Positions 1 to 9,290 are shown, counted from the stretch's first letter. The stretch: DNA of 64,000 bases from an uncultured Lachnospiraceae bacterium (GCA_900315735.1 ONAD01000009.1:34217-98216); one strand, 5' to 3'. Made by a program: numbers and translations. Notes: a model not told the origin generated them from the sequence alone.

Positions 1-394
1 CTACCTGGAATTCTGCATTATAGAATTTCTTCATCTCCCAGGAGAGTTCATTGGCAATTACGATACCCTGCCGTTTTCTCTCTATGGCGTATCCCAAGTG
101 GTCTGTTAATGTCACATAAATGTTTTTATTTAAATGATAACCTAATGTTTCTCTGGCATATGCGATAACCAGCTCGGCTGTCCGTATATATTCATACGGC
201 ATGTCCTTTACCACCTGCATGAACTGGCTGGTGCTTTCGTCCGGAAGGGAGAATATTTTTTCTATCTTTGTCTCATCAATTTCTTCTCCGGCTTTCTTTC
301 CGAAGCCTATGCCCTTTCCCATAACGACAATTTCTTTGCCTTTATCGTCCTCGGAACTGATTACATTATTGTTAATTACTTTGATAATCTGCAT
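1..394 (-). CDS. licT: LicT/BglG-type transcription antiterminator, N-terminal part (runs off the window)
   Basis: The 5' part of the gene is present (131 codons); the rest lies before base 1. The protein starts MQIIKVINNNVISSEDDKGK and has the GKGIGFGKKAGEEID segment typical of the co-antiterminator RNA-binding domain (residues about 1-55), followed by the start of a first PRD domain. Family members bind a RAT RNA hairpin and stop a terminator from forming when PTS phosphorylation signals sugar availability, usually a beta-glucoside. The start ATG at 392-394 is preceded by an AGGTGAAA ribosome binding site. A matching RAT and terminator lie directly upstream, so the gene is probably autoregulated. 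The target PTS and glucosidase genes are probably beyond the window edge. Confidence 0.93.
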   Translation of the reverse strand, partial: MQIIKVINNNVISSEDDKGKEIVVMGKGIGFGKKAGEEIDETKIEKIFSLPDESTSQFMQVVKDMPYEYIRTAELVIAYARETLGYHLNKNIYVTLTDHLGYAIERKRQGIVIANELSWEMKKFYNAEFQV

Positions 395-417
395 TACGTT
401 TCACCTGTTTATGATAT

Positions 418-479
418 AAAAAAAGCTGCATCACACTCTAAATAATTCGAACGAACAATTATCTTAAAGTGCAATCCAG
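418..479 (-). terminator. Conditional terminator in the licT leader
   Basis: On the minus strand a long A/T-rich stem is formed by CACTTTAAGATAATT and AATTATTTAGAGTG around a GTTCGTTCG loop. A GATGCAGC segment and a run of seven T follow. The 5' arm starts inside the RAT hairpin, so protein binding to the RAT would prevent termination. Confidence 0.85.
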
Positions 480-504
480 TCTTGCCTATCTCTAGTAACA
501 ATCC
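476..504 (-). promoter_or_regulatory. RAT antiterminator site in the licT leader
   Basis: Read on the minus strand, the segment begins GGATTGTTACTAGAGATAGG and continues CAAGACTGG. This closely matches the RAT consensus recognised by LicT/SacY/BglG proteins. Its 3' end overlaps the 5' arm of the following terminator, as expected for mutually exclusive folds. It lies about 80 bases before the licT start codon. Confidence 0.9.
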
Positions 505-624
505 GGTTTGCGTCCCTGCTTATTACATTACAAATGTACTATATTTTAGCAGAAACGTCAAGACCGTAATGTTAACTTCGTATATAATATATAATTTTAT
601 TGTTTCGTTTTTGTATAAAGTGCA

Positions 625-1704
625 CTATTTTCCTGTAATAATTCCACCACCGGCAACAAAGTCTCCATCGTAAAGAACGACAGCCTGTCCCGGTGTCACG
701 GCACGAACCGGTTCTTCAAAATGACAGCGGATTCTGCCCGCTCCGATATTTTCCACGGTACACATGGCTCCGGCATGTCCATAGCGGATTTTGCCTAAGA
801 GACGTCTGCCATCAAAATCGGTAAGTCCCATATAATTGACATGGTCTGCAATCAGTGTATCCGTAAATACATCCTCCGGCGAACCTACCACCACTTCATT
901 GGTCTCCGGTCTGATCTCCGTGACGAAGATTCGCTTGCCGTATGGTATATTCAATCCACGGCGCTGTCCTACGGTATAGTGGGTGATTCCTTTGTGCCGT
1001 CCGATTATCTCACCGTCTTTTGTCACAAAGTTTCCCTCTCCCGGAACTGCATCTCCAACTTCACGGTCAATAAAACCTGCATAGTCATTATCCGGGATAA
1101 AGCAGATTTCCTGGCTGTCTCTCTTATGAGCCACCGGAAGTCCCACTTCTTCTGCGATTTTACGGATTTCATCTTTATGATAAGCTCCTACCGGCATCAG
1201 CGTGTGGGATAACTGCTCCTGTGTCAGATTATATAATGCATAGGTCTGATCCTTGGCTGCTGTTACGGATTTTGCTACCGCGAAACGCCCGTTGTCACAT
1301 TTTGCAATTCTGGCATAATGTCCAGTTGCAATATAATCTGCTCCGATGCTTAAGCTTCTGGTCAGAAGTGACTCCCATTTTACATAACGGTTGCAGGCGA
1401 TACATGGATTCGGCGTTCTTCCTGCTAAATATTCTGCCACAAAATAATCCATTACATACTTTTTAAATTCCTGCTTAAAGTTCATTACATAATATGGTAT
1501 TTCCAACCGGTCCGCCACTCTTCTGGCATCATCCACGGCACTGAGGCCACAGCAGCCTCCATTTTCCTGCTGCTGTGTCTCTTCCTCATCCTGCCAGATC
1601 TGCATGGTTACACCGATAACATCATATCCCTGTTCCTTTAAAAGATATGCCGCAACGGAAGAATCCACTCCGCCGGACATTCCAACTACTACTTTTTCCT
1701 TCAT
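625..1704 (-). CDS. mnmA: tRNA-specific 2-thiouridylase MnmA
   Basis: MnmA inserts sulfur at C2 of the wobble uridine (U34) of tRNA-Lys, -Glu and -Gln in the cytoplasm, using ATP and a relayed persulfide. The 359-residue protein has the PP-loop GMSGGVDSS at residues 8-16, the first catalytic cysteine in PNPCIACNRYVKW near residue 100, and the second in SQEICFIP near residue 200. The frame is open further upstream, but the ATG at 1702-1704 is preceded by AGGA at a suitable distance and gives the standard N-terminus MKEKVVVGMSGG. A cysteine desulfurase gene lies 70 bases upstream in the same direction and is the likely sulfur donor. Confidence 0.97.
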   Translation of the reverse strand: MKEKVVVGMSGGVDSSVAAYLLKEQGYDVIGVTMQIWQDEEETQQQENGGCCGLSAVDDARRVADRLEIPYYVMNFKQEFKKYVMDYFVAEYLAGRTPNPCIACNRYVKWESLLTRSLSIGADYIATGHYARIAKCDNGRFAVAKSVTAAKDQTYALYNLTQEQLSHTLMPVGAYHKDEIRKIAEEVGLPVAHKRDSQEICFIPDNDYAGFIDREVGDAVPGEGNFVTKDGEIIGRHKGITHYTVGQRRGLNIPYGKRIFVTEIRPETNEVVVGSPEDVFTDTLIADHVNYMGLTDFDGRRLLGKIRYGHAGAMCTVENIGAGRIRCHFEEPVRAVTPGQAVVLYDGDFVAGGGIITGK

Positions 1705-1774
1705 ATATTTAATCCTATCTCTACAGGCAAATTTTTTAGCTGCACTCACAGTTTACCCACACTGTCAGCATCCG

Positions 1775-2941
1775 TCAAGTGAATTTTATGGTTTCCTTCT
1801 GTCCCCGGAGGATTGCGACATTCTTTTTGATGCAGGATACCACATAGTCTATCTGCTCTGCCGTTATATTTTCATTTAAGGTAAGCCGCAATGCTCCCCT
1901 TGCAGTTTCCGGCGGTACACCGATGGCTGTCAGCACATGGGATGGCTCATGTTCCCCGGAAGAACAAGCTGAACCTGCCGACGCACAGATTCCATCCATA
2001 TCCAGCATAACCAGTAAATTGCCACCTTCTAACTCTTCAAAGCAAAAGTCCACATTATTCGGAAGACGGTTGTTCCATTCCCCATTCAGTCTCACCTTTG
2101 GCACCTGTTTTAATACCGAATAAATAAGATAATCCCGCATCCTTGTCTCGATTTCCATTCGTTCTTTTAAACTTTCCATTGCCATGGCTGCCGCTTTTCC
2201 CATACCGACAATTCCCGGCACATTCTCGGTTCCAGCCCGGACACCGCTTTCCTGACCACCGCCGTGAATAAAAGGCGGAATCCTCTTTTTCTTTCGCACA
2301 TATAAAAATCCGGTTCCCTTTGGTCCGTTGAATTTATGTGCACTGGCACTCATCATATCAATATTCATTCTGTTTACATCAATAGGAATATGTCCATATG
2401 CCTGAACAGCATCCGTATGAAAACAGATTCCGTATCTTCTGGCAATCATACCGATTTTTGCTATAGGCTCTATGGTGCCAATCTCATTATTCGCCATCAT
2501 AACGGAAATTAATATGGTATCCGGCCGGATTGCCCGCCGTACCTGTTCCAATGAGACTGTTCCCTTGTCATCTACCGGAAGATAAGTAATCTCATAACCG
2601 TTCTGCTCTAAGTATTCGCAGGTTCTTAAAATGGCATGGTGTTCTATTTTGGTGGTAATAATATGCCGCCCCCGCATACCCATGCTTTCTGAGGTACATT
2701 TTAATGCCCAGTTATCAGACTCACTTCCTCCCGCTGTAAAATATATTTCCTCCGGCTGCGCCCCGATGCTCTGTGCAATGATCTGCCGGCTTTCTTCTAT
2801 GGCATCATGGCTTTTTTGTCCCAGATCATAAAGGGCAGATGGATTTCCATAACGACGCTCATAAAAGGGCAGCATTGCTTCGATTACTTCCGGTGCTGTC
2901 GGTGTTGTTGCTGCATTATCAAGATAAATCATTTTCTTCAT
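1775..2941 (-). CDS. Cysteine desulfurase (NifS/IscS class)
   Basis: This PLP enzyme converts cysteine to alanine and a protein-bound persulfide that feeds tRNA thiolation or Fe-S assembly. The 388-residue sequence starts MKKMIYLDNAATTPTAPEVI, carries the PLP lysine in SAHKFNGPKGTGFLYV near residue 205, and has the catalytic cysteine loop GSACSSGEHEPSHVL near residue 330. It is co-directional with mnmA just downstream, the arrangement seen in Firmicutes where a dedicated NifS-like enzyme serves MnmA. No scaffold gene (nifU/iscU) is adjacent, which supports a tRNA role. The exact subclass (nifS, iscS, or an MnmA-dedicated paralogue) cannot be fixed from sequence alone. Confidence 0.95.
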   Translation of the reverse strand: MKKMIYLDNAATTPTAPEVIEAMLPFYERRYGNPSALYDLGQKSHDAIEESRQIIAQSIGAQPEEIYFTAGGSESDNWALKCTSESMGMRGRHIITTKIEHHAILRTCEYLEQNGYEITYLPVDDKGTVSLEQVRRAIRPDTILISVMMANNEIGTIEPIAKIGMIARRYGICFHTDAVQAYGHIPIDVNRMNIDMMSASAHKFNGPKGTGFLYVRKKKRIPPFIHGGGQESGVRAGTENVPGIVGMGKAAAMAMESLKERMEIETRMRDYLIYSVLKQVPKVRLNGEWNNRLPNNVDFCFEELEGGNLLVMLDMDGICASAGSACSSGEHEPSHVLTAIGVPPETARGALRLTLNENITAEQIDYVVSCIKKNVAILRGQKETIKFT

Positions 2942-3025
2942 GCTTCTTTCCCTCTGAGAATAGTTCTTTCTGCCTCTGATTTATCATATACTTTTGACAA
3001 ATCTGCTTTTTCATGGAGGCTCCAA

Positions 3026-4327
3026 TTGAAACCACTGAAATCCATTTCCAATCCACTGATTGCAGGTACACTCCTGCTTACTGTGACCGGGCTTTCCAGT
3101 AGAGTAATCGGTTTCTTCTATAGAATATTCCTCTCCCGTATAATTGGTGCAGAAGGCTTAGGGATTTATCAGCTTATTTTCCCTATTTTTGCCCTCTGTA
3201 TTGCCTTCAGTGCTTCCGGCATCCAGACGGCTGTCTCCCGTTTTGTTGCCGCAGCTGACCATAAAAATACCGGCATGAGTTACCTCTATGCCGGTCTGGT
3301 TCTTTCTGTGGGAATTGCACTCTCACTTACTGTTATTCTGATTTCTTATTCTGATTTTATTGCCATTCATATTTTAGACGAAGCCCGCTGTGCCCCACTC
3401 CTTGTTATTCTTTCCTACTGCCTGATTCCCGCCAGTGTCCATGCCTGCATCAACGGCTATTATTATGGAAAGAAGAAAACTCTGGTGCCATCCTTAAGCC
3501 AGCTTATGGAACAGGTTGTCCGCGTCTTAAGCGTCTATGTGCTTTATCTTATCTGCCTGGAAAAAAGTTATCCCATCACCCCGTCCATTGCTGTCTGGGG
3601 TATTGTCTGCGGCGAACTGGCTTCTTCGCTCTTTTCCATAAGCTGCCTTCATTTTAAAAAGTGCAGCAGGCATATGAAAACAATTTTCAAAGAGCTTTCT
3701 CTTTTTGCCCTGCCTCTTACTGCCAATCATGTGGCATATCACTTATTTTCCAGCGTTGAAGCCATTCTGATTCCCATCTGTCTAAAAGAATTTGGCTACA
3801 GCAATCAGGACGCTTTGAGTGTCTTCGGCATCTTTACCGGAATGGCAATGCCGATGATTCTCTTTCCCAATGTCCTTGTAAATTCTGTCTCAGTGCTGCT
3901 GATGCCTACTATTTCGGAAGCCTATGCAAGAAAAGATTTCCACTTAATCCGCCGTGCCATTAAGAAAACGGTGTTTTATTGTCTGCTCCTTGGTTTCTCC
4001 TGCACCTTCGGTTTTCTTCTGACCGGAAACTGGATTGGACAATTTGTTTTCCAAAATACATTAGCCGGCAGCTTCATCCTCATATTAAGCTGGATCTGTC
4101 CATTCCTCTACCTATCCACCACCCTCACTTCCGTTCTTCATGGTCTGGGAAAACCGGGGAGTGCATTCTATATCAATATGAGTGGCTGCGCCCTACGCAT
4201 TTTCTTTATCTATGCTTTAATTCCAAGATACGGCATCCGCTGTTATCTTTATGGTATGCTTGCCGGAGAACTGCTGACTACCTTCTTATCTTTCCTTGCT
4301 CTTTTTCAGTTTGCCAGGAAGAAATAG
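3026..4327 (+). CDS. MOP-superfamily flippase, SpoVB/polysaccharide-export-like membrane protein
   Basis: This is a polytopic membrane protein of 433 residues with about 12 to 14 hydrophobic segments. The N-terminal region, including SSRVIGFFYRIFLSRIIGAE and GLGIYQLIFPIFALCIAFSA, is characteristic of the polysaccharide biosynthesis/SpoVB group of lipid-linked oligosaccharide flippases. The frame is open 73 codons further upstream into the divergent desulfurase gene. A GGAGG six bases before TTG at 3026-3028 marks the likely start, giving MKPLKSISNPLIAGT. SpoVB itself is usually over 500 residues, so this shorter relative may be a general flippase and not a sporulation protein. Confidence 0.85.
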   Translation: MKPLKSISNPLIAGTLLLTVTGLSSRVIGFFYRIFLSRIIGAEGLGIYQLIFPIFALCIAFSASGIQTAVSRFVAAADHKNTGMSYLYAGLVLSVGIALSLTVILISYSDFIAIHILDEARCAPLLVILSYCLIPASVHACINGYYYGKKKTLVPSLSQLMEQVVRVLSVYVLYLICLEKSYPITPSIAVWGIVCGELASSLFSISCLHFKKCSRHMKTIFKELSLFALPLTANHVAYHLFSSVEAILIPICLKEFGYSNQDALSVFGIFTGMAMPMILFPNVLVNSVSVLLMPTISEAYARKDFHLIRRAIKKTVFYCLLLGFSCTFGFLLTGNWIGQFVFQNTLAGSFILILSWICPFLYLSTTLTSVLHGLGKPGSAFYINMSGCALRIFFIYALIPRYGIRCYLYGMLAGELLTTFLSFLALFQFARKK

Positions 4328-4344
4328 AATGGAAACATGCTGCT

Positions 4345-7300
4345 TTAGTCTACGGATTTTAAGGATTCCGCCATGTTGATACGCTCTAATTTTCCTGTCA
4401 TCATACGGTTTACTATCCATGCAAAGCCTAACGTCAGCAAAACACTAAAGAGATAACTTACTGCATTAATCTGCACATTAAAAGATACCATATCAATCTG
4501 TATCTCACCCATTACAAAACGGTGGAACCATTTTCCCAAAATCAGTCCCAGTCCACAGCCGATGGCAGTTAAGACCATATTTTCCCGGAATACATAAGAT
4601 GCGGTTTCTTTCGGATAGAAGCCTAATACTTTAATGGTCGCAATCTCACGCACCCGCTCCGTAATGTTGATATTATTAAGATTATATAATACGATAAATG
4701 CCAGTGCTCCGGCGCAGATAATGATGATAATGACAATATAATTCATGCAGGACATCATCTGTGAAATCCGGTTTAACATATCGGAATTGACCGTTACTGC
4801 CGTCACGCCATCTGCTTTCATCAGTGCTGCGCTCACTTCATGAATATCTGCCTCATCCGGCAGGCTCACATATACATTTTTAAATACCACGTCCCCAATC
4901 TGCTTCTCATAGGACTCCGCTGCAATGTATACATAATTGTAAATGTGATTCTCACAGATTCCGGTGACTTTTAAGTGCATCTCATTGTTGTCACTGTCGC
5001 GTAACAGAATCATATCGCCTGTTTTGACACCATAAGTTTCTGCCACTTTCTTCGAAAGTACTGCTTCTCCTTCTTTTGGATAAGCAATCGGCTCCTGCTT
5101 CTTGGTATGCAGTGAAATAAAACCTTCTACTTCATCCGGATTTTCTACTGCCACCATATTAATAGATTTGGTGCCTTCATCTGTCACCAGATCAATGGTC
5201 TTTTCCATGGCATACATGCCTGCTGCATTTTCCTTTTCCAGTACAGAATCCAAGGATTTAAGATCAGCCTCTCCCGGCGTCTTTCCATCCTTTAATGTAA
5301 CTCCGATATCATAAAGCTGGATTTCTTCATACTGCTGGTCTGCCACTGCCACTACAGAATCTCTTACACCAAAGCCCATTACCAATAACGCAGTACAGCC
5401 GCTGATTCCGATTACCATCATAAAGAAACGCTTCTTATAACGTACAATATTTCTTACGGATACCTTCTGTAAGAACTTGAGTCTCTTCCAGATAAATGGT
5501 ACATGCTCTAAGAATACACGTTTTCCGGCTTTCGGTGCCTTCGGACGCATCAAATCTGCTGCTACTTCTCTTAACTCCTTATGGCAGGACAGCCAGGTGG
5601 TTCCAACGGAGCAAAGCACCGCAACGGTAAGCGAAATCAGTGCCAGCGGCAGGTCAAATACATAATAAATCGCACCCATTTTATAAATAATTCCATAAGC
5701 CGTTATGATAACCAATGGGAAGAAATGGATTCCCAGGGCATAACCGATTAACGTTCCGCTGATAGCTGCCGAACCGGAATAGAAAAGATATTTTCCCATA
5801 ATCTTTCCTTCGCTAAAGCCCAGTGCCTTTAACACACCAATCTGTGTACGCTGTTCTTCTACCATCCGGTTCATGGTAGTCATACAGATTAATGCTGCCA
5901 CCAGAAAGAAAAATACCGGAAATACATTGGCAATTCCCTTTACTACACCGGAATCATTTTTCAGACATACATAACCTACGTTAGTATTCCGGTCCAATAC
6001 ATAAGTCTCCGGTTTCTCGATTTCATCTATCTTACTCTGTGCATCTGCTATCTGTGCTTCCGCATCCTGCATCTGCTCATCAAATTCACTCTGATTCTCC
6101 TGATACTGCTGTAAGCCGTCTGCCAGTTCTGTTTCTGCACTTTCAAGCTGATCTTCCTTTTCTTCTATCTGTTTTTTTGCTGCCGCAAGCTGGTTCTCCC
6201 CATCCGTAATCTCTGCCTTAGCAGCTGCCAGTGCATTTTTTCCATCTTCTATCTGCTGCTTTGCGGCTGCCAGCTGGCTTTCCGCAGAAGAAAGCTGTCC
6301 TGCGGCTGCTTCTAATTCCGCATTCTTTGTATTTAATTCTGCTTCTGCACCGGCAACCTCCGTTAATCCTGCTTCAATCTGTGCCAGCATCTCTTCATAG
6401 CCCGGAGTATCTTCTGTCAGCTGCGCTTTTGCCGCTTCAAGGCTGCTCCGCTTATCTGCTACCTGTTGCTTTGCTGCCAGATAAGCATTCAGTCCCTGCT
6501 CATATTCTGCCTTTTTTGCCGCCAGTGCGCTTTCCTGGTCAGAAATCTGCTGCGATGCACTCTCTAATTCTGCTGCCTTAGAAGACAGTGCATCCTTCCC
6601 GGACTGCAGCTCCGATGCTTTGTAAGAAAGCTCGGTTTTTGCGGAAGCAATCTGATTTTTACCATCGAAAATCTCTGTTTCTCCATCGGTAAGCTGCTGC
6701 TTTGCGGATTCTAATTCCGTTTCAGCTTCTGCCCGTTTTTCCTCTAATTCTTCCTTCTTCTCATCCAGTTCGTCCTGTGCTTCTTTTACAATCTCTTCAT
6801 AACGGATCTCTGCCTGTTCTTTCGTATAGGTTTCCCAGTCCGCTTCCTTTGCATCCATATAGGCATCGTATTCATCGGAATAGATGTCGTAATCTTCATC
6901 AAATTTAATATAGATTTCCGTGTCATAATCTACTGCAAATCCATCTTTTAATAAATAGGCAAATCCGCTGATTCTGCCATTTCCAATAGATGCATTTCCA
7001 CGTTCAAACTGGATATAGCAGGGTGACTGCACCAGTCCGGTAATCGTATATTCTTTGTATGCAAATTTATCCAGATCATCTGCCGTATTATTTTCCGAGA
7101 GAACCAGCTTACTTCCGATGGCATCCTCCGAAAAAAGTGCAGAATCCACCACACATTCATCTGCAGACTGCGGCATTTCTCCGGCAACCAGCTTCAGTTT
7201 ATTGACCTTCTCTGTAATAGAATGCATCTTGATAACGCGCTCATTTTCTCCGGCATCCTTATAAAGAACTTCTGCCGATACGGCTCCCTCCGCCGCCCGG

Positions 7301-7545
7301 ACGTCTTCTTTTTGTGCCAGTGCTTCTACATTTTCTTCCGTAAATCCAAGTGTGGATACCAGACGATAATCATAAAACTGCAAATCCTTTAAATAGACAT
7401 CCGCAGAATGTACCATTACCGACTGGGTAATCTTAAGTCCGGAAAAGAATGCAACACCCAGCGCAATAATGGCTAGAATGGCAAAATATCTTCCAAAGCT
7501 TTTCTTTATCTCACGAAATGTATTTCTCTTCATCATGGATTTCAT
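4345..7545 (-). CDS. FtsX-like ABC transporter permease with a long extracytoplasmic coiled coil
   Basis: The protein has 1066 residues. A first membrane segment (about 18-38) is followed by a predicted extracellular region. Residues about 235-515 are almost entirely Ala/Glu/Gln/Lys heptads (repeated AELESA, AAKQQIEDGK types), a coiled coil of roughly 280 residues. An FtsX-type three-helix membrane unit follows (about 540-680). After one more segment near 710-735 comes a second periplasmic-type domain, and the C-terminal FtsX unit is at about 950-1050. AAAGGG lies eight bases before the start. The ATPase gene is immediately upstream. The substrate is unknown. The coil resembles arms that reach envelope targets, so a mechanotransmission role is possible (inference). 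Confidence 0.9.
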   Translation of the reverse strand: MKSMMKRNTFREIKKSFGRYFAILAIIALGVAFFSGLKITQSVMVHSADVYLKDLQFYDYRLVSTLGFTEENVEALAQKEDVRAAEGAVSAEVLYKDAGENERVIKMHSITEKVNKLKLVAGEMPQSADECVVDSALFSEDAIGSKLVLSENNTADDLDKFAYKEYTITGLVQSPCYIQFERGNASIGNGRISGFAYLLKDGFAVDYDTEIYIKFDEDYDIYSDEYDAYMDAKEADWETYTKEQAEIRYEEIVKEAQDELDEKKEELEEKRAEAETELESAKQQLTDGETEIFDGKNQIASAKTELSYKASELQSGKDALSSKAAELESASQQISDQESALAAKKAEYEQGLNAYLAAKQQVADKRSSLEAAKAQLTEDTPGYEEMLAQIEAGLTEVAGAEAELNTKNAELEAAAGQLSSAESQLAAAKQQIEDGKNALAAAKAEITDGENQLAAAKKQIEEKEDQLESAETELADGLQQYQENQSEFDEQMQDAEAQIADAQSKIDEIEKPETYVLDRNTNVGYVCLKNDSGVVKGIANVFPVFFFLVAALICMTTMNRMVEEQRTQIGVLKALGFSEGKIMGKYLFYSGSAAISGTLIGYALGIHFFPLVIITAYGIIYKMGAIYYVFDLPLALISLTVAVLCSVGTTWLSCHKELREVAADLMRPKAPKAGKRVFLEHVPFIWKRLKFLQKVSVRNIVRYKKRFFMMVIGISGCTALLVMGFGVRDSVVAVADQQYEEIQLYDIGVTLKDGKTPGEADLKSLDSVLEKENAAGMYAMEKTIDLVTDEGTKSINMVAVENPDEVEGFISLHTKKQEPIAYPKEGEAVLSKKVAETYGVKTGDMILLRDSDNNEMHLKVTGICENHIYNYVYIAAESYEKQIGDVVFKNVYVSLPDEADIHEVSAALMKADGVTAVTVNSDMLNRISQMMSCMNYIVIIIIICAGALAFIVLYNLNNINITERVREIATIKVLGFYPKETASYVFRENMVLTAIGCGLGLILGKWFHRFVMGEIQIDMVSFNVQINAVSYLFSVLLTLGFAWIVNRMMTGKLERINMAESLKSVD

Positions 7546-7573
7546 ATCTCAAACCCTTTCTTTTCCACATGAA

Positions 7574-8275
7574 CTACCATTCAATCTCATCGATATCCAC
7601 GATATGTTCATTCTTCTCTATCTTTTGAATGGTTCCGCTCTTTACGGTAATGACACGGTCTGCCATTGCAGTCAGTGCCTGATTATGCGTAATTACAATG
7701 ACGGTTTTGCCCTGTTTTCTGCAGGTATTCTGCAGCAACTTCAAAACGGCTTTTCCGGTATTATAATCCAGTGCTCCGGTGGGCTCATCACAAAGCAGCA
7801 CCTTCGGATTCTTTGCCAGTGCTCTTGCAATTGCCACTCTCTGCTGTTCCCCACCGGATAACTGTGCCGGGAAATTGGCTTTCCGTTCACTTAACCCCAC
7901 TTCATCCAGAACTGTTGCTGCATCTAATGGCTCCCTACAAATCTGCGCTGCCAGTTCAACATTTTCCAGTGCTGTAAGATTCTGCACCAGATTATAGAAC
8001 TGGAACACAAATCCCACATCATATCTCCGGTAACTGGTAAGCTGCCGCTTATTATATGCGGAGACTTCATCTCCATCCAGATATACCTTTCCGGTGGTCA
8101 GATAATCCATTCCGCCCAAGATATTTAATATTGTTGTCTTTCCTGCTCCGGATGCTCCTACGATAACGCAGAATTCTCCCTTTTCTATTTCAAAATTCAC
8201 ATCATGTAATGCTTCTATTGTAACTTCTCCGGTTTTATATACTTTACTTACATTCTGAAAGGATACAAATGCCAT
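7574..8275 (-). CDS. ABC transporter ATP-binding protein (MacB/LolD class)
   Basis: This 233-residue ATPase has Walker A GASGAGKTT (about 38-46), the Q-loop, signature LSGGEQQRVAIARAL (about 138-152), and Walker B VLLCDEPTGALD followed by the H-loop VITHNQ. The LSGGEQQRVAIARA and DEPTGALD variants are typical of ATPases paired with FtsX-fold permeases. The gene ends 28 bases before the permease gene, so the two form one operon and presumably one complex at the inner face of the membrane. No two-component system is adjacent, unlike bacitracin-type BceAB systems. Confidence 0.95.
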   Translation of the reverse strand: MAFVSFQNVSKVYKTGEVTIEALHDVNFEIEKGEFCVIVGASGAGKTTILNILGGMDYLTTGKVYLDGDEVSAYNKRQLTSYRRYDVGFVFQFYNLVQNLTALENVELAAQICREPLDAATVLDEVGLSERKANFPAQLSGGEQQRVAIARALAKNPKVLLCDEPTGALDYNTGKAVLKLLQNTCRKQGKTVIVITHNQALTAMADRVITVKSGTIQKIEKNEHIVDIDEIEW

Positions 8276-8387
8276 GTGAAAGCTTCCTCCTTTTATTCTG
8301 GTTATTCAGGTGATTGTGAAAAGTTAAAGTTCTAAAATGCGTGTTTTCCTTGTTGTTATAAAAGCGGTCTTTCCGGTTACTTTAGCT

Positions 8388-8619
8388 GAATTGCTGCGCT
8401 GTCCGGCGAGGGCAGATGCAACATAATGCCTGTAAGGGACACTAGGAATTTCGATATCATGTTAATTTCATCCGGCAACCGGCACAAATTCACATCCCTG
8501 TTCAGTTGTGCCTCGCTGGTACATCCCTGTACCAGCGTTGCCTATTGCCTGACGAAATTCCAAGTGTCCCTTACAGCCCTTATCACGCATCTGCACTTCG
8601 CCGAACCATGCAGCAATTC
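8388..8619. repeat. Large imperfect inverted repeat with nested hairpins (candidate mobile or structured-RNA element)
   Basis: The left arm (8388-8453, starting GAATTGCTGCGCTGTCCGGC) pairs with the right arm (8553-8619), whose reverse complement starts GAATTGCTGCATGGTTCGGC. Both arms contain CTGTAAGGGACACT followed by GGAATTTCG. The interior holds two smaller hairpins: GGCACAA..TTGTGCC around CACATCCCTG, and CTGGTACATCCCTGTACCAG. No convincing protein is encoded. With the terminator at 8811-8867 it is all that was found in the 616-base gap between the ABC operon and the next gene. Confidence 0.8.
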
Positions 8620-8810
8620 TTTCAAATATCGGAAAGATAGTCCTGATAACAAAATCTATCCCTTCACAATCGCCTGTTACCTGCTTATTCTTAATGGTAG
8701 CATAATCTTTTCTCTTTTTGAAATAAAATTTTTCTAAACTCTGGAAATACGCTTTCCAAATTACACCACAAAACCTGCCACTGGAAGCTTCTTATAAATA
8801 CCTGGCAACG

Positions 8811-8867
8811 AAAAAATCCACTTTCTTAGAATCACAGTCTAAACCTTCAATTCTAAAAAAGTGGATT
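8811..8867 (-). terminator. Rho-independent terminator of the XRE operon
   Basis: On the minus strand, AATCCACTTTTTTAGAAT pairs with ATTCTAAGAAAGTGGATT and is followed by TTTTTT. It lies just after the stop codon of the last gene of the three-gene operon. Confidence 0.85.
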
Positions 8868-8891
8868 ATCTTCAAATATCTGTATTTTCTC

Positions 8892-9290
8892 TTATAACAA
8901 CGGAGCTATCACTGCATCAAACATACAATTTAAACTCTCTTCATATATCTCCTGATATGTCCGGTGAAAAGTCTCGGTAATCGCCATTGCCTGCTTTGGT
9001 GCTTCTTCGTAAAGTCCAAATGCCGCCTCATATACTTCCGGATTCTTATCATAAAATGCTTCTGTCATGGCATTTTCAAATTCAAATCGTGCGCCTTTGG
9101 AAAGATGCTCTTTAAAATCCTCTTTCCGTACATTTTTCACATAGTCATCCTGAAATATATTCAAGCCTTCTGCTTTGACTAATTCTTCCAGTCCTTCCTT
9201 CACATCTTCATAAGTCATAGTCTTAAAATTCTCTACAAAAAATTTGTCAAAGGTCTCCTTATCCGGAAACTGCTTTGTTAAGCTCTCCAT
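8892..9290 (-). CDS. Hypothetical protein, small acidic helical
   Basis: This 132-residue protein was not recognised. It is rich in Glu, Phe, Lys and Asp, has no membrane segment or signal peptide, and looks all-helical (for example FEFENAMTEAFYDKNPEVYE). It begins 17 bases after the preceding 96-residue protein and is the last gene of an XRE-led operon that ends at a strong terminator. The tight spacing suggests it works with its two neighbours. A toxin or partner role is possible but no catalytic motif can be seen. Confidence 0.7.
   Translation of the reverse strand: MESLTKQFPDKETFDKFFVENFKTMTYEDVKEGLEELVKAEGLNIFQDDYVKNVRKEDFKEHLSKGARFEFENAMTEAFYDKNPEVYEAAFGLYEEAPKQAMAITETFHRTYQEIYEESLNCMFDAVIAPLL

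Noticed and set aside
2807..3025. 73-codon upstream extension of the flippase gene
   Set aside because: It overlaps the divergent desulfurase gene in antisense, is cysteine-rich and unlike the family, and a GGAGG precedes the TTG at 3026.
8426..8737. Open frame of 103 codons on the plus strand
   Set aside because: Most of it lies inside the large palindrome, its composition follows the repeat, and no ribosome binding site precedes it.
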